From: Chloroflexota bacterium
GTDB taxonomy: Bacteria > Chloroflexota > Limnocylindria > Limnocylindrales > CSP1-4
Assembly (NCBI GenBank): GCA_021783095.1
Contig: JAJXUG010000015.1
Location: 16,080 to 80,079 of the forward strand
DNA: 64,000 nucleotides
Reading direction: 5' to 3'
Shown here: one piece after another, positions 10,996 to 19,088 of the stretch
Numbering within the stretch: the stretch's first letter is position 1
Layout: each line of letters starts with the position of its first letter
Position numbers and translations under genes: made by a program
Notes under the pieces: model-generated
Seen by the model: the letters and a program-made list of their open reading frames with translations, nothing else
What the model was told of the DNA's origin: nothing
Databases searched by the model: none

Positions 10996-11673
10996 ATGTA
11001 CGCAGTCATCGAGACCGGCGGGAAGCAATACCGCGTCGAGGTCGGCACCCAGCTCGAAGTCGAGCTGCTCGACGTGGAGCCCGGCCAGTCCATCACGCTC
11101 GACCGTGTGCTCCTCGTCGCTGACGGGGGCGACGCAACCGTTGGCACGCCCGTGGTCGAGAACGCAGCCGTCGAGGCCCACGTGGTCGGGCAGGAGCGTG
11201 GTGAGAAGGTCATCGCCTTCAAGTACCGGCCCAAGGCGCGCCGCCGGGTCAAGAAGGGCCACCGCCAGGAGCTGACGGTCCTGCGGATCGCCGACATCCG
11301 CTTCAACGGCAAGAGCGCCGCGGAGGGCATGGCGAAGATCGACTCCGACAAGGCGGCCGCAAAGGCCAAGCTCGAGGAGGCCGCCGCTCGCCAGGCCGCT
11401 GAGGACGCCGCGCTCGCCGCGAAGCTGGCCGCCAAGGCCGAGGCCAAGCCGGCCAAGCCCGAGGCCAAGGCGAAGGCCCCCAAGAAGGCAGCCGCCGAGG
11501 AGGCAGCCGCCGAGGAGGCAGCCGCCGAGGAGGCAGCTCCCGCCGAGCCGGCCGAAGTGCAGGCGGCCGCAGAGACCCCGGCCGATGAGACCGTCTTTGC
11601 TGCGGATCCGGTCGCCGATGAGACCACCACCAAGCCGGCGCCCAAGCGCACGCGCACCAAGAAGGACGAGTAG
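10996..11673 (+). CDS. rplU: 50S ribosomal protein bL21 with a long Ala/Lys/Glu-rich extension
   Basis: Residues 1-103 are a normal L21, starting MYAVIETGGKQYRVE and ending with the RRVKKGHRQELTVLRI region that contacts 23S rRNA. It is followed by an unusual extension of about 120 residues rich in Ala, Lys, Glu and Pro, including three copies of an AAAEE unit encoded by a 15-base DNA repeat around 11490-11545. Typical L21 is about 103 residues. The ATG at 10996 is used because it begins the conserved MYAVI. An upstream ATG at 10945 would add 17 unconserved residues. rpmA follows after three bases. Confidence 0.96.
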   Translation: MYAVIETGGKQYRVEVGTQLEVELLDVEPGQSITLDRVLLVADGGDATVGTPVVENAAVEAHVVGQERGEKVIAFKYRPKARRRVKKGHRQELTVLRIADIRFNGKSAAEGMAKIDSDKAAAKAKLEEAAARQAAEDAALAAKLAAKAEAKPAKPEAKAKAPKKAAAEEAAAEEAAAEEAAPAEPAEVQAAAETPADETVFAADPVADETTTKPAPKRTRTKKDE

Positions 11674-11676
11674 GCA

Positions 11677-11958
11677 ATGGCGCACAAGAAAGCCGGCTCA
11701 AGTGTCAAGAACGGCCGCGACAGCGCTGGCCAGCGCCTGGGCGTCAAGTCCGGCGACGGCCAGCTGGTCCACTCCGGCTCGATCATCGTCCGCCAGCGCG
11801 GCATGACCTTCGTGTCCGGTGAGGGCACTGGTCTGGGCCGCGACTACACGATCTTCGCCACGGTCAACGGCCGCGTGAAGTTCGACCACAAGACCCGCGA
11901 CAAGAAGCGCGTCCGGGTCGTCGCCGAAGCGGCCGAGACGGTCGCGGCGGAGGCCTAG
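11677..11958 (+). CDS. rpmA: 50S ribosomal protein bL27
   Basis: A 93-residue L27. It begins [16 protein letters not shown] and has the conserved [22 protein letters not shown] block. The N-terminal tail of mature L27 reaches the peptidyl-transferase centre. It directly follows rplU, as in most bacteria, and is probably cotranscribed with it. The last ~12 residues are an Ala/Glu tail. Confidence 0.97.
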   Translation: MAHKKAGSSVKNGRDSAGQRLGVKSGDGQLVHSGSIIVRQRGMTFVSGEGTGLGRDYTIFATVNGRVKFDHKTRDKKRVRVVAEAAETVAAEA

Positions 11959-12023
11959 GCCCGATCACATAGCGGCGTTCACCGGCAGGCAGGACCTGCG
12001 CGGACGGCGCCGAAGGAGCACTC

Positions 12024-12236
12024 GTGAAGCCCAAGACACATCCGAAGTACTTCCAGGCCACGGTCCACTGCGGCTCGTGCGGGACGGAGTACACCCTCGG
12101 GTCCACCCGGCAGGAGCTGCGCGTTGACGTGTGCAGCAACTGCCACCCGTTCTACACGGGCAAGCAGAACATCATCGACACCGCAGGCCAGGTCGAGCGC
12201 TTCCAGCGCCGCCTCGAGCGCCAGGCACGCGCCTGA
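12024..12236 (+). CDS. rpmE: 50S ribosomal protein bL31, zinc-binding (C+) form
   Basis: A 70-residue L31 with HCGSCGTEYTLGST followed by VCSNCHPFYTGKQ. The two C-x2-C pairs mark the zinc-containing C+ type rather than the zinc-free YkgM-like paralogue. The start is GTG 12024 with an AAGGAG ribosome-binding site seven bases upstream. It lies 65 bases after rpmA and ahead of a good hairpin terminator, so it ends the ribosomal-protein cluster. Confidence 0.96.
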   Translation: MKPKTHPKYFQATVHCGSCGTEYTLGSTRQELRVDVCSNCHPFYTGKQNIIDTAGQVERFQRRLERQARA

Positions 12237-12274
12237 CGGTCCGCCGGGATCGCTCGGCAGCCCGCACCCCGCTG

Positions 12275-12296
12275 ACGGCGCCCGCAAGGGCGCCGT
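12275..12296 (+). terminator. Intrinsic terminator after rpmE
   Basis: Perfect 9-bp stem ACGGCGCCC / GGGCGCCGT closed by a GCAA tetraloop, 38 bases after the rpmE stop. The T-tract is weak (TCGTGATT), as is common in GC-rich genomes. Confidence 0.65.
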
Positions 12297-12391
12297 TCGT
12301 GATTCCCGGGACGTGAAGCGTGGCGCCGGCGACGAGCTGGCGCGCGGCGGCGCCGCCGCAGGCCCACGATGATCGCCGCGCGAAGTGCGCC

Positions 12392-12838
12392 CTACGACCG
12401 GGCCCCGTACGGGTCCAGGACGAAGACGGGGATCAGGCGATCGGTCTTCTTCTGGTAGTTCGCGTAGTCGGGCCACGCCTCGACCGCCCGCCTCCACCAC
12501 AGGTCTCGCTCGCTGCCGGTCGCCTCGTGCGCCAGGTAGTCGCGCTTGACGGGCCCGTCCTGCAGCTCCACGAGCGGGTGCACCACCAGGTTGTGGTACC
12601 AAGTGGGGTTCTCGGGTGCGCCGCCCTTGGAGGCGACCACCGCGTAGGAGCCATCGTGCTCGACGCGCATCAGCGGGGTCTTGCGCAGCTTGCCGCTCCG
12701 CGCCCCGACCGAGGTCAAGACGATGATCGGCTTGCCCATGAGCGTGTTCGCCTCGGCTCCGGCGGACGCCTCGAAGCGCTCAACCTGATCGCGGGCCCGC
12801 AGCGACGTGCTGGGTGCGTAGTCTCCGGTGAGGGGCAT
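12392..12838 (-). CDS. Deazaflavin (F420)-dependent nitroreductase-family protein
   Basis: A 148-residue protein of the DDN/FDOR split-barrel family, which uses the 5-deazaflavin F420. Recognisable are [21 protein letters not shown], the [15 protein letters not shown] segment typical of the family, and a C-terminal [10 protein letters not shown]. Substrates range from quinones to nitro compounds, so the native one cannot be inferred. Start ATG 12838 lies eight bases after a GGGAGG; the in-frame ATG at 12856 precedes that site. It agrees with the F420-reductase-like gene at 51590. Confidence 0.82.
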   Translation of the reverse strand: MPLTGDYAPSTSLRARDQVERFEASAGAEANTLMGKPIIVLTSVGARSGKLRKTPLMRVEHDGSYAVVASKGGAPENPTWYHNLVVHPLVELQDGPVKRDYLAHEATGSERDLWWRRAVEAWPDYANYQKKTDRLIPVFVLDPYGARS

Positions 12839-12862
12839 GGCCCCATCCTCCCACATTCGGCG

Positions 12863-13648
12863 CTAGAGCTCGCGTCTCCGGAACGAGGCCATGGCTCCCG
12901 CCGCCATGACACCGACGACGATGATCGACCCCGCGATCGCGGTGGCGAGCTTCGTCCCGTCCACGTCGCCGACCTTGTCGGCCGCGAGCGAGAGGGCCGG
13001 GCCGGCCAGCCCTGCGGGCAGCCACTGATCCACAGCGGGGATCACCGCCGCGATGTTCAGGGCGATCAAGCCCACGAAGCCCAGGCCCGCCGCGGCCGTG
13101 GTGGAGCCGGTCGCCGCCGACGCCCAGAGCGTGAGCGACGCCCACGCGAAGAGCGCCAGCCAGTCGAGGGCGGCGAGGGCGATCCAGCCGCCGACCGGCA
13201 GCGTCTCGAACAGGATGGCCGTGTAGACCCAGGCCACGACGGCGGCAAGCGCCGTCGCGATCGCGAGGACGACGCCGATCGCCACCAGCTTCGCCGCCAG
13301 GAACGCCGGTCGGCCCACCGGCTGGGCGAGCACCAGGGCCGCAGTCCCGCGATCCAGCTCGCCCGACACGGCACCCATCGCCAGGGCGATTGCCGCCAGG
13401 GCTCCCAGCTGGCCGAGGTTCTTCTGGAGCTGGCCGATTCCAGCCGATGCATCGGCGAGCGGCAACGGGATTCCCGTCGCCTGATCGCCCAGCGCGGCCT
13501 TGAGGATGTCGGGCAGGAACTTGGCGGTCAGCGGCGAGACCAGGCCCACGAGCACGAACAGCAGGGCCAGCAGCGGCAGCCGCCGCGTCCGCCGGGCCTC
13601 CGCAAGCTCTTTCACCAGGAGGACCGAGAACCCCCGCAAGCTGGTCAT
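12863..13648 (-). CDS. ABC-2-type transporter permease
   Basis: A 261-residue integral membrane protein with about six transmembrane helices. It has the N-terminal LLVKELAEARRTRR cytoplasmic start and a SGELDRGTAALVLAQPVGRPAFLAAK loop region, both typical of ABC-2 permeases of the YxlG/NosY kind. It pairs with the ATPase encoded immediately upstream; its start overlaps that gene's stop by four bases. Presumably two copies assemble with two ATPases into an exporter. The cargo is unknown. Confidence 0.82.
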   Translation of the reverse strand: MTSLRGFSVLLVKELAEARRTRRLPLLALLFVLVGLVSPLTAKFLPDILKAALGDQATGIPLPLADASAGIGQLQKNLGQLGALAAIALAMGAVSGELDRGTAALVLAQPVGRPAFLAAKLVAIGVVLAIATALAAVVAWVYTAILFETLPVGGWIALAALDWLALFAWASLTLWASAATGSTTAAAGLGFVGLIALNIAAVIPAVDQWLPAGLAGPALSLAADKVGDVDGTKLATAIAGSIIVVGVMAAGAMASFRRREL

Positions 13649-14961
13649 GCTGCTGCCTCCGATCCATTGCCCGTGAGGCGAAGGAACACGTCTTCGAGGG
13701 TTGGCCGAGCTCTCGCCACCGACACCACTGCCACGCCTGAGTCACCCACCTCGGGCAGGAGCTGGCGCGACGCGACGCCGACGTCCGAAACGGCGATGGT
13801 CAGCACGCCGTGCTCGGCGACCGCCGCGGTGACCCAGGCGAGGCCCCGCAGGCGATCCGCGAGCGCCTGAAGGCCCGCATCCTCGCCCGGCTCCGCCTCC
13901 ACGCGCCACACCGGCTGGGCATAGCGCTCCAAGAGCTCATCGAGTGAGCCCTCCACGACGAGGTCCCCGTGGTCGAGGATCGCCACCCGGTCGCAGATCC
14001 GCTCCACATCGCCGAGGACGTGGCTCGAGAACAGGACGGTGGTCTCCCCGCGGAGCGAGGCGATCAGCCCGAGGACGTCGCGGCGCCCCTCCGGGTCGAG
14101 TGCGCTGACCGGCTCGTCGAGGATGACGACGGGCGGGCGGTGGACGAGGGCGCCCGCGATGCCGAGACGCTGGCGCATGCCGCCCGAGTAGGCTCCGGCG
14201 CGGCGGTCGGCGGCATCGCGCAGGGCCACGCGCCCGAGCGCGTCATCGATGGCGGTCTCGAGCGCTGCGCCCGACATCCCGTGCAGGCGCCCGACCAGCC
14301 GCAGCTGCTCGCGGCCGGTCATCCAGCCGTAGGCGCGCGGATCCTGCTCGAGGTAGCCAAGCCGGCTGCGGACCCCGATCGGGTCCTGCGCGGGATCGAG
14401 CCCCGCGACTGACGCGCGGCCGGACGTCGGGTGGGTGAGCCCCGCGAGGAGCCGCAGGCAGGTGGTCTTGCCGGCGCCGTTGGGCCCGAGGAGCCCGAAC
14501 ACGGAGCCGGCCGGCACCGACAGGTCCAGGCCGCCGAGCGCCAGCACCCCGCCCGGGTAGCGACGGACGAGCCGCTCGACCACGATGGCAGGCGGGGCGT
14601 CGGGCAGCGGGGCGGCCCTCGGCGCCTCGAGCGCGGCCCGGACCTCCGCGGGAACCTGGGCGATCGGCTGCGCCACGATCGGCGGGTCGTTGGGGCTCCC
14701 CCAGCCGGGGAGCGCGCCCGAGACCGGCGCCTCGTCGATCGGCCCCTCCTCGCGTCCGACCAGGAAGTACATGATCGGCCCGATGAGGTTGACGAACACG
14801 ATGATGACCGCCCAGATCGCTTTGCTGCCGCCCCGTACCCGCCGCTCCTCGCGCAGCAGGTCAAATGCCGCCAGCAGGATCAGGCCGAACTGGATGATCG
14901 CGACCGGTACGACCAGCGCGATGACGACAGGCGAGATCCCGTCCAGAACCTTCAAGTTCAC
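13645..14961 (-). CDS. PLDc_N membrane domain fused to an ABC transporter ATPase
   Basis: A 438-residue fusion. Residues ~10-70 contain two transmembrane helices with the IIVFVNLIGPIMYFLVGR segment of PLDc_N ('phospholipase D nuclease N-terminal') proteins. After a Pro-rich linker comes a complete ABC ATPase from ~residue 127: Walker A GPNGAGKTT, Q-loop in YLEQDP, signature YSGGMRQRLG, Walker B VVILDEP, and switch SSHVLGD. A C-terminal ~90-residue domain ends TLEDVFLRLTG, as in CcmA/YxlF ATPases. In the Bacillus sigY operon the PLDc_N protein (YxlE), ATPase (YxlF) and permease (YxlG) are separate genes; here the first two are one. The start is GTG, three bases after the SdpI-like gene. Confidence 0.85.
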   Translation of the reverse strand: MNLKVLDGISPVVIALVVPVAIIQFGLILLAAFDLLREERRVRGGSKAIWAVIIVFVNLIGPIMYFLVGREEGPIDEAPVSGALPGWGSPNDPPIVAQPIAQVPAEVRAALEAPRAAPLPDAPPAIVVERLVRRYPGGVLALGGLDLSVPAGSVFGLLGPNGAGKTTCLRLLAGLTHPTSGRASVAGLDPAQDPIGVRSRLGYLEQDPRAYGWMTGREQLRLVGRLHGMSGAALETAIDDALGRVALRDAADRRAGAYSGGMRQRLGIAGALVHRPPVVILDEPVSALDPEGRRDVLGLIASLRGETTVLFSSHVLGDVERICDRVAILDHGDLVVEGSLDELLERYAQPVWRVEAEPGEDAGLQALADRLRGLAWVTAAVAEHGVLTIAVSDVGVASRQLLPEVGDSGVAVVSVARARPTLEDVFLRLTGNGSEAAA

Positions 14962-14964
14962 CTG

Positions 14965-15636
14965 TCACCCCCCGAGGGATCGGCGGTTCGGGTCGGACCG
15001 CCACACCTGATATGAGTAGATGGTGCCCACCGTGGCGGTCAGGATCACGGCCCCCAGCAGCACCACGAGCAGCAGCATGGTGCTGCCGGCGAACGAGGCG
15101 AGGAACGTCACCAGCCCGCCCACGACGAACATGCGCCCCGCCAGCCGATGGGTTCGGTCCCAGGCGAGCTCGCTCGTCAGGGTCCACGGCGTGCGGATTC
15201 CGAACAGGAAGTTGCTGCGCACCGTCCCCATCACGTTCCCGAGCACGGCGAACAGGATCCCCACCCCCGCGCCGATCACCAGGGCGACCGGCACCGCGTG
15301 CCCCGTGCCTGCGAGCACCAGCACCACCTGGAGCCCGAGGGACAGCAGGACGGTGGTGCCGGCCAGCGTCCGGTAGGCCGAGCCGGACCGCTCGAGGTGG
15401 AGCCGGCGCGGCTCCACCCGCGGGATCACCGCGAACACCAGCACGACGGCGAGCGTGATCGCGGGCGTCATCAGGAACCCCAGCCAGGCCGGGCCGTAGC
15501 CGTTGGCCTCGCCGGACGCTCCCCAGTGGATGGGCACCTGCGCCTCGACGCCCACGACCGCGAGCCCCCAGGCGGCCACCGCGAGCATCAGGACCAGGGC
15601 GATGGCGCTCAGGCGATAGAAGCCCCGAAGGTTCAC
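14965..15636 (-). CDS. SdpI/DUF1648-like integral membrane protein
   Basis: A 223-residue protein with about six transmembrane helices. After the first helix it has VPIHWGASGEANGYGP, the DUF1648 hallmark. The C-terminal half carries NFLFGIRTPWTLTSELAWDRTHRLAG, which matches the SdpI family. SdpI is the immunity protein against the SdpC killing factor in Bacillus and forms an operon with the ArsR-type repressor SdpR; here too an ArsR-type gene precedes it with a GTGA overlap. Whether it gives immunity is not shown, and no toxin gene is visible nearby. Confidence 0.8.
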   Translation of the reverse strand: MNLRGFYRLSAIALVLMLAVAAWGLAVVGVEAQVPIHWGASGEANGYGPAWLGFLMTPAITLAVVLVFAVIPRVEPRRLHLERSGSAYRTLAGTTVLLSLGLQVVLVLAGTGHAVPVALVIGAGVGILFAVLGNVMGTVRSNFLFGIRTPWTLTSELAWDRTHRLAGRMFVVGGLVTFLASFAGSTMLLLVVLLGAVILTATVGTIYSYQVWRSDPNRRSLGG

Positions 15637-15911
15637 GCCGGCCGCTCCGTGGGGTCTACGCCGAGGGCGTCCATCAGCGCCATCAGCGCCTCCTGCAGCA
15701 CCGTCTGGTTCAGGCGGTAGGTGATGGTCGAGCCCGTGCGGTCTGCCTGGACAAGGTTCGCTGACCGCAGGACTGCGAAGTGGCCGGACATCGTCGGCCA
15801 CGCCAGTTCGAACTGGGACGCGAGTTCGCCGGCGGTCATCGGCCGCTCCCGGAGGAGGGCGAGGATACGCCGGCGCGTGGGGTCCGCGAGGGCTCGGTAG
15901 ACACTGCTCGT
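15633..15911 (-). CDS. ArsR/SdpR-family repressor with no canonical start codon
   Basis: About 92 residues: YRALADPTRRRILALL, the winged-helix recognition region (SGHFAVLRSANLVQADRTG) and a TYRLN wing, typical of metal-independent ArsR regulators such as SdpR. The conserved N-terminus lies upstream of the first ATG (15839), which falls after helix 1. Reading back to the in-frame TAG at 15921-15923 there is no ATG, GTG or TTG. The best candidate is ACG at 15911, six bases after AGGAG, giving TSSVYRALADP. Either a rare ACG start is used, or an ATG has changed to ACG. It probably represses itself and the downstream SdpI-like and ABC genes. Confidence 0.75.
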   Translation of the reverse strand, partial: TSSVYRALADPTRRRILALLRERPMTAGELASQFELAWPTMSGHFAVLRSANLVQADRTGSTITYRLNQTVLQEALMALMDALGVDPTERPA

Positions 15912-15924
15912 GGTCGTCTCCTAT

Positions 15925-15946
15925 TTCGGCGGATGCCGAATTCGGC
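15925..15946. promoter_or_regulatory. Candidate operator of the ArsR-type repressor
   Basis: TTCGGC (15925-15930), four bases, then GCCGAATTCGGC (15935-15946), a perfect 12-bp palindrome. The TTCGGC half-site therefore occurs three times, in alternating orientation, directly upstream of the repressor's ribosome-binding site. This is the expected place for an autoregulatory operator. Confidence 0.5.
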
Positions 15947-16058
15947 GAATGACAAAATAGCAGCACGAGCCACAGATTGTCGAGGGGTGCGCTGCTAGAC
16001 TCTCCCCACTCCGACGCGCGGGTCGCGCCGGGCTCCCGACGACACCGGAGGCGCATCC

Positions 16059-16880
16059 ATGACCGACGACCGCGAGCGCTGGGCCCTGATCCTGGGTGCG
16101 TCCTCGGGCATGGGCGAGGCGACCGCGATCGCGCTGGCCAAGGCGGGCTACAACATCGCCGGCGTCCACCTCGACTTCCGTGCCGGGCTGACCCATGTCG
16201 AGGACATCAAGCACGAGATCGTCGCGCACGGGGTGCAGGCGTTCTACGCGAACATGAACGCCGCAGACGACGAGAAGCGTCACGCCTTCCTCGTCGCGCT
16301 CAGGGAGCGGTTCGACCAGGCGCGCGCCGCCGGCCGTGAGCCCTATGTCCGGGTCGTCATGCACTCGCTCGCGTTCGGCAGCCTCGTTCCGTTCCTGGCG
16401 GAGGACCCGAAGGCGCAGGTTGACCGCAAGAAGATGGAGATGACCCAGGACGTGATGGCGAACAGCCTCGTCTACTGGGTCCAGGACCTGTGGCGCGAGG
16501 GCTTCCTCGGCGAGGGCTCGCACGTGTTCGCGATGACCTCCGAGGGCTCCACGCGCGTGGTCCCGAGCTACGGCGTCGTGTCGTCGGCGAAGGCGGCGCT
16601 CGAGTCCCACGTGCGGCAGCTGGCCATGGAGCTGGCGCGGCTGGGGAGCGGCGTGACGGTCAACTGCATCCGGGCCGGCGTGACGCGCACCCCGGCGCTG
16701 ATGAAGATCCCCGAGAAGGACGCGATCATCGCAGCGGCCGAGAAGCGCAACCCGACTGGCCGGATGACGACGCCGCAGGACGTGGGGAATGCGATCGTCG
16801 CGCTGTCGGGGCCGGGTACCGGTTTCATCAACGGCGAGGTCATCGGCGTCGACGGCGGCGAGTACATCACGGGCTCGTGA
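16059..16880 (+). CDS. FabI/FabL-like enoyl-ACP reductase (SDR family)
   Basis: A 273-residue short-chain dehydrogenase. The nucleotide-binding turn reads LGASSGMGEATA near the N-terminus. The active site has Y-x6-K spacing (SYGVVSSAKAAL, Tyr near 171), as in enoyl-ACP reductases of the FabI/FabL type, rather than the Y-x3-K of ordinary SDRs. The C-terminus ends NGEVIGVDGGEY. The likely reaction is NAD(P)H-dependent reduction of trans-2-enoyl-ACP in fatty-acid elongation. Start ATG 16059 has GGAGG six bases upstream. A ribokinase gene follows 43 bases later, with no obvious functional link. Confidence 0.75.
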   Translation: MTDDRERWALILGASSGMGEATAIALAKAGYNIAGVHLDFRAGLTHVEDIKHEIVAHGVQAFYANMNAADDEKRHAFLVALRERFDQARAAGREPYVRVVMHSLAFGSLVPFLAEDPKAQVDRKKMEMTQDVMANSLVYWVQDLWREGFLGEGSHVFAMTSEGSTRVVPSYGVVSSAKAALESHVRQLAMELARLGSGVTVNCIRAGVTRTPALMKIPEKDAIIAAAEKRNPTGRMTTPQDVGNAIVALSGPGTGFINGEVIGVDGGEYITGS

Positions 16881-16923
16881 GCGCAGCAGCGGCGTCGCGC
16901 CTCCAGGAGAAGGGGACAGTCCC

Positions 16924-17976
16924 GTGAGCGGTCGAGTGCTGGTCGTCGGATCGGTCAACGTTGACCTCGTGGTGCAGGCGGAGCGGCTGCCTGCGCCGGG
17001 CGAGACCGTGCTCGGCGGCACGTTCAGCCGGTTCCACGGCGGGAAGGGCGGCAACCAGGCCGTCGCCTCGGCGCGCCTCGGCGTGCCGGTCATGCTCGTG
17101 GCGGCGCTCGGCGACGACGAGTTCGGCGCCACCGCGCGCGCTGCGCTGGCTCGCGAGGGGATCGGCACGGACGTCCTGATCACGCTCGACCACACCGCCA
17201 CCGGCGTCGCGCTGATCCTGGTCGACGGCAAGGCGGAGAACATGATCTCCGTGGCCCCCGGCGCGAACGCGGGCCTCACGGCCGCCCATGTCCGCTCGGC
17301 GCTGGGCCGGCTGGCCCCGCACCAGGGCGACGTCGTCCTCGTCACCCACGAGATCCCCACCGAGGCGGCCCGCGAGGCGCTCCGCCTGGGCCGTGCCGGC
17401 GGGGCATGGACCGTGCTCAACCCGGCGCCGGCCGGCGGGCTCGACCGGAGCGTGATCTCGCTGGCGGACGTGCTGACGCCCAACCGCGGCGAGCTGGCCC
17501 GGCTGGTTGCCGACGACGCGAAGCGCACGGGCCGTCCGACCGCAGTCCCCGAGGATCCGGTCCGCGCCGGCAAGCTCCTGCTGGAGGCCATGGGCGAGGG
17601 GCCGAATGGCCCCAGTGCCCTGCTCGTGACCCTGGGCTCGACGGGCGCCGTCCTGGTCCGGCGCGACGCCCCTCCGCTCGAGATCAAGTCGCCCAAGGTG
17701 AATGCCGTGGACGCGACCGGCGCTGGCGACGCGCTCAACGGAGCGTTGGCGTCCGCGCTCGCCGTCGGGCTCGACCTCGAGATGGCGTGCAAGCGGGCCG
17801 TCGTCGCGGCATCGCTCTCGGTCACCCGAGCAGGGGCGCGGGAGGGCATGCCCGGCGGGGCGGAGCTCGACGCCAAGCTGCTCGAGCTCGGGATCATCCT
17901 GCCGCCGCCCCCGCCGCAGGAGCCCGACGAAGCCGGCGTCGTTGACACGGCCGAGACGGACGCCGGGCCGGCCTGA
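16924..17976 (+). CDS. rbsK: Ribokinase (PfkB family)
   Basis: A 350-residue sugar kinase. Near the N-terminus are VGSVNVDLVV and the substrate-binding GGKGGNQAVASARLG. In the middle are NPAPAGGLD and LTPNRGEL. The anion-hole and catalytic segment DATGAGDALNG has the base Asp at about residue 269. All are characteristic of RbsK, which phosphorylates D-ribose to ribose 5-phosphate. It is 30-40 residues longer than usual because of a Pro/Asp/Glu-rich C-terminal tail. Start GTG 16924 follows AGGAGAAGGGG. No ribose transporter is next to it, so another sugar is possible. Confidence 0.88.
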   Translation: MSGRVLVVGSVNVDLVVQAERLPAPGETVLGGTFSRFHGGKGGNQAVASARLGVPVMLVAALGDDEFGATARAALAREGIGTDVLITLDHTATGVALILVDGKAENMISVAPGANAGLTAAHVRSALGRLAPHQGDVVLVTHEIPTEAAREALRLGRAGGAWTVLNPAPAGGLDRSVISLADVLTPNRGELARLVADDAKRTGRPTAVPEDPVRAGKLLLEAMGEGPNGPSALLVTLGSTGAVLVRRDAPPLEIKSPKVNAVDATGAGDALNGALASALAVGLDLEMACKRAVVAASLSVTRAGAREGMPGGAELDAKLLELGIILPPPPPQEPDEAGVVDTAETDAGPA

Positions 17977-18003
17977 GGCCCCGCGAGGGCTGCCCACGGC
18001 TCC

Positions 18004-19080
18004 CTAGCCCACACGCCCCTCGTCGACCCACGGGCTGCGCACGCGCGCCTCGGGCGTCATGCCGAGTCGCCCGCGCTCGTCGACCCACCATGCGGCCAGG
18101 CCGCGCCGACGCGCCTCCTCGCCAATCGACTCCGACCCGCCCAGGAACAGCGCCTTGCTCCAGACCTCATTCCAGGCGGGGTCAGGACCCGCGACGGTCA
18201 CGCTCACGAGGCCGCTCCTGGCGGGCTCCCGCATCGCCGGGTCGATGAGGTGGTGCACGGGGCGGCCGTCGGGGCCGATCCAGTTCCGCACGGCCACCGA
18301 CGATGTGCTCACGCCGCCCGTCCGGAGGGCGCAGACGGCGAGCGGCTCGGCGGGCTGGCCAGTCGAGGCAAGCGGGTCCTCGACCCCGATGAGCCAGCCC
18401 TCGACCGGCGCTGTCCCGGCGCACAGGATGTCGCCGCCGGCGTCGAGGAGGAGGCCCGCGTCGTCGGGGAGCGCGGGGGCCGCTGCCGCAACGGCCCAAC
18501 GGAGCGCCAGGCCCTTCCCGACACCCCCGCCATCGACCGGCAGGTCAGGAACGTGGACGAGCGACGCGCGGGGCGTCCCAGCCGGGACGAGGGCGAGGGG
18601 TTCCGCCAGCCCGTCCGACGCCCGCAGAACCCCGTCGCTGTGCGTCGACGCTCCGTGCTCACCGATCCGCTCCAGCACATCCAAGACTGTGGCGTCGAAC
18701 CGCCCGTTCGTGAGGCGGCCGGCGCGGTGGACCATGGCGAGCATCGTCCGCAGGCGCCACGACACGAGCGCCACACGACCGCTGCCGGCGTGCCGGTTGA
18801 GCGCGGTCAACTCGGAGTCGTCGCGGAAGCGGGAGAGCGATGCGTCGACCGCGGCGAACTCCGCGACGACGGCCTCCCAGGCGGCCCGCGCCGCTTCCTG
18901 TGCGCTGTCGGCAGGCTCGCCCGACGGCGCGCTCACGAAGAGCTTGAGCCGCGACCCCAGCGCGCGCCCAGAGAAGCGCAGGAGATCCGTCGTCGCTTCG
19001 GCCAACGGCTCGGCCTTTGGCGGCGGCTCGACTCCGGGTGCGCGCATCAAGGGCTGGGCCACGGAGAGCAACAGCGTCAC
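18004..19080 (-). CDS. apbE: FAD:protein FMN transferase (ApbE family)
   Basis: A 358-residue ApbE-like enzyme. It transfers FMN from FAD onto a threonine or serine of extracytoplasmic redox proteins. Seen in order: LGSRLKLFV and a SRFRDDSELTALNR segment, VDGGGVGKGLALRWA, LLDAGGDILCAG (the Mg/FAD acidic region), GGVSTSSVAVRNWIG, and PVHHLIDPAMREP. The N-terminus lacks an obvious lipoprotein signal, which is unusual because many ApbE proteins are exported; residues 1-20 are only mildly hydrophobic. It is the last gene of an operon with a ferric-reductase-like protein and two coiled-coil proteins, which are its likely substrates or partners. Confidence 0.88.
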   Translation of the reverse strand: MTLLLSVAQPLMRAPGVEPPPKAEPLAEATTDLLRFSGRALGSRLKLFVSAPSGEPADSAQEAARAAWEAVVAEFAAVDASLSRFRDDSELTALNRHAGSGRVALVSWRLRTMLAMVHRAGRLTNGRFDATVLDVLERIGEHGASTHSDGVLRASDGLAEPLALVPAGTPRASLVHVPDLPVDGGGVGKGLALRWAVAAAAPALPDDAGLLLDAGGDILCAGTAPVEGWLIGVEDPLASTGQPAEPLAVCALRTGGVSTSSVAVRNWIGPDGRPVHHLIDPAMREPARSGLVSVTVAGPDPAWNEVWSKALFLGGSESIGEEARRRGLAAWWVDERGRLGMTPEARVRSPWVDEGRVG

Positions 19081-19088
19081 CGGCGAGC

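Noticed and set aside
12320..13870. A 516-codon plus-strand frame across the nitroreductase and permease genes
   Set aside because: It is Gln/Arg/Gly-rich shadow sequence antisense to two recognised genes.
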